A DNA stretch of 7,862 bases from CAYOMP01 sp964405075 (GCA_964405075.1 CAYOMP010000130.1:1-7862); one strand, 5' to 3'. Shown: positions 1 through 5,033, counted from the stretch's first letter. Made by a program: numbers and translations. Notes: a model not told the origin generated them from the sequence alone.

Positions 1-2
1 AT

Positions 3-410
3 GAAAAATATCCTAAAATCAGAAACAAGTAAAAACCATACAGAACTGAATTAATGGCAGCAGCAGTTATGGAGCAACTGGTTATATGTCTTGTGATATG
101 CATTATCACGAGGTTTACAGAAAGTTATGGATTGTGGTTAGGGTCGTTTATTGCCTATACTCTACATCTGATAATACATATGGGTCAGAGTATAGTGATT
201 AAGAAATATATACCAGCCGTTATTACCAGTATAATATGCCTACCAATAAGTGTATGGTTCATTGCAATCAGTATAAGTGCTTTATCCTACTCAATTGTTC
301 AAGTACTTATTTTTAGTTTAATGGGTATTGTTTTAATAGCAGGAAATTTGAAAGTGGCACATGGGATTATACATTTGTTTACAAAGAGGTTGGTAACAAT
401 AGAAAAATAA
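3..410 (+). pseudogene. HXXEE-domain membrane protein, C-terminal part, interrupted
   Basis: From the ATG at 54 the frame encodes 118 residues with about four hydrophobic segments (roughly residues 8-20, 27-45, 54-76 and 80-97), so the product would sit in the cytoplasmic membrane. The stretch HLIIHMGQSI (residues 38-47), followed by KYIPAVITSI, resembles the second half of HXXEE-domain proteins, whose biochemical role is unknown. The N-terminal part with the defining HXXEE motif is absent. The same frame continues left of the ATG, reading KYPKIRNK, a TAA at 30-32, then KPYRTEL. That upstream peptide also resembles the family, so I read this as one gene broken by a nonsense codon. No ribosome binding site precedes the ATG at 54. 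The 5' end lies outside the window. Alternatively, a short membrane protein really starts at 54. Family assignment is from memory of the motif pattern. Confidence 0.55.
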
Positions 411-414
411 CCTG

Positions 415-436
415 AAAATATCTGAGAGGTATTTTT
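415..436 (+). terminator. weak hairpin terminator after the HXXEE remnant
   Basis: AAAATATC (415-422) pairs with GGTATTTT (428-435), with one U-G pair and a 5-nt loop, and the 3' arm merges into a run of five T. The stem is almost all A-T, so it is weak. It lies directly after the stop at 408-410. Confidence 0.35.
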
Positions 437-534
437 AGATTTAGATGAAGAAATGTAGATTGAGAAAATGTAATTGATAGTTTACGAGTTTTGTAAAAAT
501 GACTAGTAATATACATTTTGTATTTGAATAAAAG

Positions 535-563
535 TTGATTCAATTAAAAAATAATGATATTGT
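535..563 (+). promoter_or_regulatory. probable promoter of the first leader-attenuator unit
   Basis: TTGATT (535-540), a 17-bp spacer and TATTGT (558-563) fit a vegetative promoter moderately well. Transcription would start near 570, giving a leader RNA of about 125 nt before the gene at 697 and placing the leader-peptide ribosome binding site (577-584) just inside the transcript. Confidence 0.45.
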
Positions 564-592
564 ATAAAGTAAGATGGAAAGGGGCATTGTAT

Positions 593-619
593 ATGAGAAG
601 ATATGTTATGTTTGCATAG
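593..619 (+). CDS. leader peptide 1 (MRRYVMFA), upstream of the CD3324-type gene
   Basis: This eight-codon frame begins at an ATG with a good ribosome binding site (GGAAAGGGG, 577-584) eight bases upstream and ends TTT GCA TAG. Its last codons and stop lie inside the first arm of a hairpin. The second leader peptide at 1324-1350 has the same length, the same 8-base spacing, the same Phe-Ala-TAG ending and the same following arm. That repetition is the main reason to think it is translated. The peptide probably acts through its own translation, as leader peptides of inducible resistance genes do. A second ATG at 603 opens another frame but lacks a well-placed binding site. Confidence 0.6.
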   Translation: MRRYVMFA

Positions 620-691
620 CACTGGCTATTGCAATGTAAAGTAGATTGTTATAGCCACTGCTAATCCTAAAATAAAAATTAGTTTAGGAGG
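611..691 (+). promoter_or_regulatory. attenuator RNA 1: competing hairpins before the CD3324-type gene
   Basis: Arm 1 (TTGCATAGC, 612-620) pairs with arm 2 (GCTATTGCAA, 625-634) with one bulged base. Arm 2 can instead pair with arm 3: 623-629 with 651-657 (7 bp) and 631-634 with 646-649 (4 bp, one G-U). The two pairings exclude each other. A third hairpin joins TCCTAAA (665-671) to TTTAGGA (683-689) and covers most of the AGGAGG ribosome binding site (686-691) of the gene at 697. No U-tract follows, so control of translation fits better than transcription termination. The pairings are read directly; the switching mechanism and its signal are inferred. Confidence 0.55.
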
Positions 692-696
692 CAAAT

Positions 697-978
697 ATGG
701 GCTATATTAAAGCAGAAGAGATTCTGCCTATTGAAATAATTGAACTGATACAGCAGTATGTTGATGGAACAAATATATATATTCCAAGAAAACAAGATAA
801 TAGACAGGAATGGGGAGCCAAAACTTCATATAAATGTGAATTGAAAAAGAGGAATCAATTGATTTATAATGAATATTTGTCTGGAATGGCAACTTATGAG
901 TTGGCAGAGAGATATTATTTATCCGAGAAAAGCATACAACGAATTATCAGACAAGAAAAATTATTAAATGTGAGCTGA
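697..978 (+). CDS. CD3324-type small helix-turn-helix protein
   Basis: The product has 93 residues and resembles the CD3324 family of small clostridial proteins of unknown function. Typical features are the N-terminal Leu-Pro (residues 10-11), QQYVDG (19-24), IYIP (27-30), Trp-Gly (39-40) and Arg-Asn (52-53). The C-terminal third (about 61-87: YELAERYYLS, then KSIQRII) reads as a helix-turn-helix like that of Mor-type activators, so DNA binding and a cytoplasmic regulatory role are likely; targets are unknown. The start is well supported by AGGAGG at 686-691, five bases before the ATG. That site is partly covered by a hairpin, and a leader peptide lies upstream, so translation is probably regulated. 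A terminator overlaps its stop codon, so the gene seems to be transcribed alone. Confidence 0.8.
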   Translation: MGYIKAEEILPIEIIELIQQYVDGTNIYIPRKQDNRQEWGAKTSYKCELKKRNQLIYNEYLSGMATYELAERYYLSEKSIQRIIRQEKLLNVS

Positions 979-996
979 CATGGCTCACATTTTTTT
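966..996 (+). terminator. terminator overlapping the stop codon of the CD3324-type gene
   Basis: AAATGTGAGC (966-975) pairs perfectly with GCTCACATTT (983-992) around a 7-base loop and runs into a T-tract ending at 996. The first arm encodes the last residues of the gene and the TGA (976-978) lies in the loop, so a translating ribosome would cover the hairpin. Confidence 0.85.
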
Positions 997-1028
997 ACTT
1001 AATAGAAACTTCTTCCTATTAAGTAAAA
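993..1028 (+). repeat. 13-bp perfect inverted repeat after the terminator
   Basis: TTTTACTTAATAG (993-1005) is exactly complementary to CTATTAAGTAAAA (1016-1028), with a 10-base loop. Its first four bases are also the U-tract of the preceding terminator, so the two structures compete. No T-run follows on either strand, so it is not a standard terminator. Confidence 0.6.
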
Positions 1029-1043
1029 GAGCGACCCTAATGA

Positions 1044-1154
1044 GGCGCACTTTGCGGATATGAAGGTAGTTGTAAACGACACTGCTCGGGCGCGGCAAAG
1101 TGTGTTCCGCATAAATATAAAAGTAAGTTCGTGAGAGTGTGCGGAACACACTTT
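1044..1154 (+). repeat. GC-richer nested inverted repeats of unknown origin
   Basis: AAAGTGTGTTCCGCA (1097-1111) is a perfect 15-bp inverted repeat of 1140-1154, with a 28-base loop. Its start can also pair with an upstream arm: CACTTTGC (1048-1055) with GCAAAGTG (1095-1102), extendable to 10 bp. The two hairpins share 1097-1102 and exclude each other. The segment is clearly richer in G and C than its neighbours. It has no coding frame of note and resembles the end of a small mobile element, a transfer origin or a non-autonomous repeat; I cannot tell which. Confidence 0.55.
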
Positions 1155-1323
1155 ATTCTAAAAAAACATAAGGTATATAGAAGGTATGATATTTAGTAAA
1201 ATATAGGTGAAAAATATCTGATAATTTGTAGAATTTATTTAATAGAGGTGAAGGCATAAAGCACTGCAAAAGAATAATCAGATAGCTAAAGGTGAATTGT
1301 TATATAAAAAGGAGGAATGTGTT

Positions 1324-1350
1324 ATGACTACACCTTTTTATTTTGCATAG
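1324..1350 (+). CDS. leader peptide 2 (MTTPFYFA), upstream of the DUF1062 gene
   Basis: This eight-codon frame starts at an ATG eight bases after a full AAGGAGG site (1309-1315) and ends TTT GCA TAG, as leader peptide 1 does. The strong binding site with so short a frame argues for a real leader peptide. The central Pro-Phe-Tyr-Phe codons precede the first hairpin arm; a ribosome held there would mask that arm. An overlapping ATG at 1317 opens a 12-codon frame but sits one base from the binding site, too close to be used. Confidence 0.65.
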   Translation: MTTPFYFA

Positions 1351-1422
1351 CGTAGCTATTGCAAATAAAGAAAATGAATATGTAATAGCTTACGCATCGG
1401 TTTGTAAATGAAAAGGAGATGC
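1342..1422 (+). promoter_or_regulatory. attenuator RNA 2: competing hairpins before the DUF1062 gene
   Basis: Arm 1 (TTTGCATAGC, 1342-1351) pairs with arm 2 (1355-1365) over 10 bp with one bulge and a 3-base loop. Arm 2 (1350-1363) also pairs with arm 3 (1381-1395) over 14 bp with one bulge and one G-U. A short third pairing, GCATC (1394-1398) with GATGC (1418-1422), would close over the ribosome binding site (GGAG, 1415-1418) and shares two bases with arm 3. Forming 2:3 would therefore disturb the closed form. This is the arm order of erm-type attenuators, but the link to any inducer is inferred. No convincing promoter could be placed upstream in 1155-1308. Confidence 0.6.
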
Positions 1423-1424
1423 AA

Positions 1425-2012
1425 ATGAGCTATTTAAAGAAAATAGAATATGAAATTGTTATGGAAGAATCTTTTTCGGTAATCCGAAATTGTGCCAGTT
1501 GTGGTAAAAAAACATACTTTAAAAATACAGAGAGATTTCGCGTTAATGCCAATGGAAATAAATTAGATGTATGGCTTATTTACCAATGTGAAAAATGTAA
1601 ACACACATTTAATCTTACTGTTTATGAAAGGCAAAAGCCTACGGTAATTCCAACTAAAGAATATAGGGGATTTTTGGATAATGATGAGCAATTAGCAAAG
1701 AAATGTGGAAGAGATTTGCAATTATTTAAAAGAAATAAAGCCGAAGTTGATTTTCAAAATGTAAATTATAGTATTGAAAAAATAGAGGAAGAAGTAGATG
1801 AAAGTAAAAGTATACAACAAGTTTTGGTTATAATACGAAATCCTTATGGTTTAAAGATTCGTCCAGAAAAACAAATTGCAGAAGTTCTTGATTTGTCTAG
1901 AAGTCAGGTAAACAAATATTTGGAGAAAGAGGAAATAAGGATTGAGGTTATTTCTTCACAATTTCTTTCTATATATGTTAATAATTACATTATGATGGAG
2001 GAGAGACGCTAA
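1425..2012 (+). CDS. DUF1062 family protein with zinc ribbon and HTH-like tail
   Basis: The 195-residue product resembles DUF1062 proteins, whose function is unknown. An N-terminal zinc ribbon is visible: CASC (Cys23, Cys26) and CEKC (Cys55, Cys58), with about 28 residues between the pairs. Near the C-terminus, EKQIAEVLDLSRSQVNKYL (about residues 147-166) reads like a helix-turn-helix, so nucleic-acid binding is plausible. No signal peptide or membrane segment is seen, so it is cytoplasmic. I chose the ATG at 1425, not the in-frame ATG at 1419, because AAAAGGAG (1411-1418) directly abuts the earlier ATG and is six bases from the later one. Leader peptide 2 and its hairpins precede it. The gene may be co-transcribed with the GNAT remnant 75 bases downstream, as no promoter or terminator lies between. 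Confidence 0.8.
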   Translation: MSYLKKIEYEIVMEESFSVIRNCASCGKKTYFKNTERFRVNANGNKLDVWLIYQCEKCKHTFNLTVYERQKPTVIPTKEYRGFLDNDEQLAKKCGRDLQLFKRNKAEVDFQNVNYSIEKIEEEVDESKSIQQVLVIIRNPYGLKIRPEKQIAEVLDLSRSQVNKYLEKEEIRIEVISSQFLSIYVNNYIMMEERR

Positions 2013-2087
2013 ACAAAAATATAAACAGAGTGCTTATATCAGGGGGAGAAGTTAAATAAGTAAAATACAATTTTTAAGGAGAAAAAC

Positions 2088-2372
2088 ATGATATTAGAGA
2101 CTGAGAGACTAATTCTTCGTAGGTATATAGAGGGTGATTTAAAGGATTTGTATGAGTATTTGTCAGATGATGAGGTAGTAAAATATGAACCTTATAAGGC
2201 AAAGAATTTAAAAGAAACTGAGGATAATCTTAAGTGGAGAATTGAAACAGAAGAAATGATTGCGGTGGAACTCAAAGAAAATCATAAAATGATTGGAAAT
2301 GTTTATTTTTGGAAAGATGAACATGGAAATCCATTATGGAAAGACACTTACATATATACGAAATTAAATTGA
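2088..2372 (+). pseudogene. GNAT acetyltransferase with internal deletion (RimJ/RimL-like)
   Basis: The frame encodes 94 residues; relatives are usually about 170-185. Residues 1-70 match the N-terminal half of RimJ/RimL-like acetyltransferases (MILETERLILRRY; YLSDDEVVKYEPY), and residues 71-94 (NVYFWKDEHGNPLWKDTYIY) match the extreme C-terminus of the same family. The acetyl-CoA-binding core between them is missing. Family members usually carry a GN-I/V-Y sequence before the core and an N-I/V-YF sequence near the end, so the join at GNVYF (about residues 70-74) looks like an in-frame deletion between two similar short sequences. The start is good (AAGGAG at 2076-2081, six bases upstream). 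It probably makes a short protein that cannot bind acetyl-CoA. The comparison with full-length relatives is from memory. Confidence 0.7.
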
Positions 2373-2409
2373 TATTGAGTATAATAGTTAAATTTGAATT
2401 AATCGTGTT

Positions 2410-2456
2410 AAAAGACAAAGTAAGTACGAACGAAGTAGGTACTTACTTTGTCTTTT
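2410..2456. terminator. strong two-way terminator between convergent genes
   Basis: An 18-bp perfect stem (2410-2427 with 2439-2456) with an 11-base loop lies between the GNAT remnant (plus) and the TetR gene (minus). T-runs follow on both strands, so it can end transcription from either side. It begins two bases after the TetR stop codon. Confidence 0.9.
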
Positions 2457-2457
2457 T

Positions 2458-3033
2458 TCAATGTCCATTACCTAAAAGGAGTTGAATTAATTCAGTCAAG
2501 ATGGATAGTTGCTCCTCTTTTGACATTTCCTGAAAGCTATCACTATGCAAAGTAGCTGATGTAGCATAAAGTAATTGTTTAGCAAGTATGTCAGATGGAA
2601 GATTTCTTCGATTACCATATTGTTGAATATATTGTTCTACAAATGTTCTGATTGCTGGCAAGGTTGCGTTCAACATCTTTGAATACATTGTAGATTGAAT
2701 CGTCCAATGCATGTTACTTGATAGTTTGTCATATTGTTTTACATTTGTATGATAATAGTCTAGAAACGTTGGTAGAAATTCTTCTATTGTGGTATAATGA
2801 CCAATCATCTTTGTGAATTGAATCTGACAATTTTGGAAAAATAATTCGACTACCTGCTGAAATAAATCCTCTTTTGACTTAAAGTAGTGATAAAACATAC
2901 CAACTTCACCACCGACTTGTTCTAATATCATTCGAACAGAAGTCGCTTCATAACCATATTCAAAAAATAATTCTAACGCCTTTGAGATGATTTCATCTTT
3001 TTTTCCACCTTCAAGCACAGGTTTTCTAGCCAT
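2458..3033 (-). CDS. TetR/AcrR-family transcriptional regulator
   Basis: The 191-residue product has the usual TetR layout: an N-terminal DNA-binding domain (about residues 12-60) and a helical ligand-binding and dimerisation domain. ALELFFEYGYEATSVRMI (19-36) leads into the recognition helix region GEVGMFYHYF (42-51), followed by KSKEDLF (52-58), a standard TetR signature. The ligand domain is too variable to name an inducer. The start has a strong GGAGGAAT site, and the promoter at 3109-3137 matches. Length is normal for the family. It lies downstream of the alpha/beta hydrolase on the same strand but has its own promoter. It could repress itself, the hydrolase, or the gene once served by the palindrome at 4857; the sequence does not decide. 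Confidence 0.92.
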   Translation of the reverse strand: MARKPVLEGGKKDEIISKALELFFEYGYEATSVRMILEQVGGEVGMFYHYFKSKEDLFQQVVELFFQNCQIQFTKMIGHYTTIEEFLPTFLDYYHTNVKQYDKLSSNMHWTIQSTMYSKMLNATLPAIRTFVEQYIQQYGNRRNLPSDILAKQLLYATSATLHSDSFQEMSKEEQLSILTELIQLLLGNGH

Positions 3034-3108
3034 ATAATTCCTCCAATACCATTATGAACCATGTCTGACGCATAGGTCTGGTAAAGTGCGCCATTGTTCT
3101 ATGAATAG

Positions 3109-3137
3109 ATAGTAATTTATAGAATATGATTTGTCAA
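3109..3137 (-). promoter_or_regulatory. promoter of the TetR gene
   Basis: On the minus strand TTGACA (3137-3132), a 17-bp spacer and TACTAT (3114-3109) form a good vegetative promoter. Transcription would start near 3102 and leave a leader of about 70 nt. That leader contains a GC-richer patch (3061-3092) with a direct repeat of CAGAC that could hold an operator. Confidence 0.7.
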
Positions 3138-3390
3138 CACATTAGCAGAGTAGTATTCTTTTAATTTTTGGCTTAGCTTTTGATTTCATTACATTTCTTT
3201 CTCATTAAGAGGCATATACATTCATATTACTGTAAGCATTCCAAAAAGCATGTTTGAGAAGTTGCTTTTGAACACACCAGTCATCTAGTTTAAGATGACT
3301 GGTTTTACGATCTGTAAGTTTTTTACATCACAAGGCGATAGATTTTGCATTCATTATATGCCACCTTCGCCATCTTTTGAATCCCTTAGA
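3138..3390. other. non-coding stretch between the hydrolase and the TetR promoter
   Basis: Apart from the stem-loop at 3276-3303, I see no gene. On the minus strand, shortly after the hydrolase stop, an eight-codon frame (ATG at 3354-3352, reading MNAKSIAL) follows a GGTGG sequence. It could be the start of a lost gene, but nothing identifies it. Confidence 0.4.
3276..3303. terminator. perfect 11-bp stem-loop, possible terminator
   Basis: ACCAGTCATCT (3276-3286) pairs perfectly with AGATGACTGGT (3293-3303) around a 6-base loop. Only four T follow on the plus strand and none on the minus strand, yet the only upstream gene, the hydrolase, is on the minus strand. It may still stop or stabilise that transcript about 90 nt after its stop codon. 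Confidence 0.4.
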
Positions 3391-4545
3391 TTATGCCGAA
3401 ACTCTACTAATCCAATCTATGATATAGTCTAGTGCTAAAGTTAGATTACCTACTTGACAATGAGTATCTGCATGTTCGTGTTTAGTAAAGACACGACTTT
3501 CAACTGATTTAGCATTGATTAGAGCATCCAACTGTTCGCTAAGGTAGATTGTATATACATCTGTTGTCCCAGCTAATACCAGAACATCTTGAGTAAGTTT
3601 TGGAGAAATCTCTTTAGTGTTGTATTGTTTGATGCAATTAAAAAATTCACATGGATTATGTACATTGTCATAAACAAAATAGCCTTGCTCTAGTAACCAG
3701 TTAAGAAAAAAGTTATTGTTCATTTTCTTCTCAACTATTTTCCATAATGGATTTTTAGGATGATTCGTAAGATAATCGACGAGTTTTGCTGCCTTAGGGT
3801 CCATTTTTCTAAGCATTGATGCATAGAAATCATAGATAAGATCAAACATAACTACGCGTGTAATTCGTTTATCAGCCGATGCTGCACGAGGGGCCAGATA
3901 ACCACCAAGAGAAACACCAATTAAAGTTACATCAGTCAGTTTAAAATAATCCAATATAGGACTTGTGCAATTTTCCCAATCGGGTCTCATCTTTAGGTTA
4001 TAATGACATAATGCTTCTCCTTGACCAAAGCCTTCAAACATGTAGATATCATAACCAGCCTCATATAGGTATAACATATAACGAACGAATTCTTGAATAA
4101 AGCTATCAAATCCTCCATGCAAAACAATAGTTCCTTTAGAATTATGCTCATGCTTTTTGTACATAACAGGAAAAGCGCCAGAACCAAATGGTACCTTACA
4201 ATAAGTAATTCCTTCATTTTCATATGCTTTTTTGTAAGTTTTAATACATTTATCATATAGGGTGAGTTTCAACAAGCGACCATCTTTATCTTTCACGTCA
4301 CCCAAAGTAAAAAATTGTGCAGCTCGATAATAAGTCGCGCTAATTTCATACTGCTTTTCCTGTTCCGCTTTTTCTGCTAATTCTAAAAATTGTTTTGTCC
4401 ATTCTGAAAAGTTATTAATCTTTTTTCCAATAGCCATTAGTTCCTCATAACTAAGTATACCTGTTGAATACCATCGATTCATTTGAAAGTTAATTGTAAA
4501 GTCTTCGTGAAATTCATGGAATCCAACTGGAAAATTTAAATTCAT
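3391..4545 (-). CDS. alpha/beta hydrolase, FrsA/DUF1100-like
   Basis: The 384-residue product is a serine alpha/beta hydrolase with an N-terminal helical extension (about residues 1-110) before the catalytic fold. Visible motifs are an oxyanion-hole HGG (143-145), the nucleophile elbow GVSLGG with Ser212, a probable acid Asp329 (AGTTD) and a probable catalytic His362 in THCQVG. This order, with the helical N-terminus and the HCQ ending, resembles FrsA/DUF1100 proteins and the 2,6-dihydroxypseudooxynicotine hydrolase group; the substrate cannot be inferred. No signal peptide is visible, so it is cytoplasmic. I place the start at 4545, six codons inside the longest frame (4563), because AAAGGAGA (4560-4553) lies seven bases before it. 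A near-consensus promoter with flanking palindromes at 4690-4762 suggests repressor control. All catalytic motifs look intact. Confidence 0.88.
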   Translation of the reverse strand: MNLNFPVGFHEFHEDFTINFQMNRWYSTGILSYEELMAIGKKINNFSEWTKQFLELAEKAEQEKQYEISATYYRAAQFFTLGDVKDKDGRLLKLTLYDKCIKTYKKAYENEGITYCKVPFGSGAFPVMYKKHEHNSKGTIVLHGGFDSFIQEFVRYMLYLYEAGYDIYMFEGFGQGEALCHYNLKMRPDWENCTSPILDYFKLTDVTLIGVSLGGYLAPRAASADKRITRVVMFDLIYDFYASMLRKMDPKAAKLVDYLTNHPKNPLWKIVEKKMNNNFFLNWLLEQGYFVYDNVHNPCEFFNCIKQYNTKEISPKLTQDVLVLAGTTDVYTIYLSEQLDALINAKSVESRVFTKHEHADTHCQVGNLTLALDYIIDWISRVSA

Positions 4546-4689
4546 AAGAGTATCTCCTTTCATTGTATCAGTTTACTATTCCCCTGGTTTCGTTAGCAAA
4601 CAAGATTATCCAAGTAAGTGATTATTTCGTTGTTTCGACTAGTAGCATTATTCTTACTACGAATTTTCTATTTTGCTAAATCTTTAAAA

Positions 4690-4706
4690 ACAGAATACTG
4701 TTCTGT
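4690..4706. promoter_or_regulatory. operator-like palindrome O1 at the hydrolase start site
   Basis: ACAGAA-N5-TTCTGT is perfectly symmetric and lies just downstream of the -10 box on the minus strand, covering the expected transcription start (near 4704). A protein bound here would block initiation. The regulator is unknown. Confidence 0.6.
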
Positions 4707-4710
4707 GAAT

Positions 4711-4739
4711 ATAATACACTACACTTTTTTTGGTGTCAA
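4711..4739 (-). promoter_or_regulatory. strong promoter of the alpha/beta hydrolase gene
   Basis: On the minus strand, consensus TTGACA (4739-4734), exactly 17 bp, then TATTAT (4716-4711). The transcript would have a leader of about 160 nt before the start at 4545, with no riboswitch or T-box recognised in it. Confidence 0.8.
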
Positions 4740-4745
4740 TAATAA

Positions 4746-4762
4746 ACAGAACACAATTCTCT
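4746..4762. promoter_or_regulatory. operator-like palindrome O2 upstream of the hydrolase -35
   Basis: ACAGAA-N5-TTCTCT differs from O1 by one base in the half-sites. Its centre is 56 bp from that of O1, so the two sites bracket the promoter; one regulator may bind both. Confidence 0.5.
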
Positions 4763-4856
4763 TATTTTCAAAAGCACGTGCCAGTATATATACAAAAGAG
4801 TATGCATTATAATATTTCTTTATTCATAATAAAAGCACCTCTTGATAGTTATTGCA

Positions 4857-4870
4857 CGACCGAATGGTCG
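4857..4870. promoter_or_regulatory. GACC-N4-GGTC palindrome, TetR-type operator candidate
   Basis: CGACC-N4-GGTCG is symmetric and is followed by another TGGTC half-site (4875-4879). Palindromes of the GACCG..GGTC type are common operators of TetR regulators in clostridia (from general knowledge). It lies about 35 bp upstream of the PadR-side promoter and about 30 bp upstream of a tiny minus-strand frame with a good ribosome binding site (4807-4827). Confidence 0.45.
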
Positions 4871-4904
4871 CATTGGTCAATGATAAATAATTTATAGTAA
4901 TTTA

Positions 4905-4933
4905 TATACATATAAAACAGCAATTGGTATAAT
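4905..4933 (+). promoter_or_regulatory. extended -10 promoter for the PadR transcript
   Basis: TATAAT (4928-4933) is preceded by TGG, an extended -10 element, and lies 17 bp after TATACA (4905-4910). Transcription would begin near 4940, about 95 nt before the PadR start. Confidence 0.7.
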
Positions 4934-4973
4934 ATTATCTGGAAAAATGAGAGAAACAGGGTGGATGTAAAGA

Positions 4974-5033
4974 ATGGAAATTGAATATAGAAAAGCAAAT
5001 ATTGAAGAAAGAAAGAATAGTGGAGAGGATTAG
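4974..5033 (+). pseudogene. 19-residue frame, probable start of a lost GNAT gene
   Basis: The frame reads MEIEYRKANIEERKNSGED and ends two bases before the PadR GTG start. The first eleven residues look like the opening strand of a GNAT acetyltransferase (Arg-Lys-Ala-x-Ile-Glu); the rest does not. Upstream AGGGTGG gives a fair ribosome binding site. It may be a deletion scar that now couples translation to PadR, or a small peptide of no relation. The evidence is thin. Confidence 0.35.

Noticed and set aside
465..510. Weak similarity to the arm 3 and ribosome binding site stretch before the DUF1062 gene
   Set aside because: The match needs several gaps in AT-rich sequence and lacks arms 1 and 2 and a leader frame; too weak to call a decayed attenuator.
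603..644. Alternative leader frame starting MLCLHSTGYC
   Set aside because: It superficially recalls tet-type leader peptides, but the ribosome binding site fits the ATG at 593 and the matching frame in leader 2 supports the eight-codon peptide.
2041..2060. Purine-rich AGGGGGAGAAG with no start codon after it
   Set aside because: It looks like a ribosome binding site, but the GNAT remnant has its own at 2076-2081 and no frame opens from this one.
3993..4256. 87-codon minus-strand frame inside the hydrolase gene
   Set aside because: It lies wholly inside a well-supported catalytic gene in another frame and has no recognisable motif.
4539..4563. Longer hydrolase start at 4563
   Set aside because: The AAAGGAGA ribosome binding site lies inside that extension and fits the ATG at 4545.
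4546..4704. Possible riboswitch or T-box in the 160-nt hydrolase leader
   Set aside because: No conserved T-box sequence or recognisable riboswitch core was seen.
4618..4812. 64-codon plus-strand frame across the hydrolase promoter region
   Set aside because: No ribosome binding site and no family resemblance; it overlaps the minus-strand promoter and both palindromes. Its hydrophobic look follows from the T-rich sequence.
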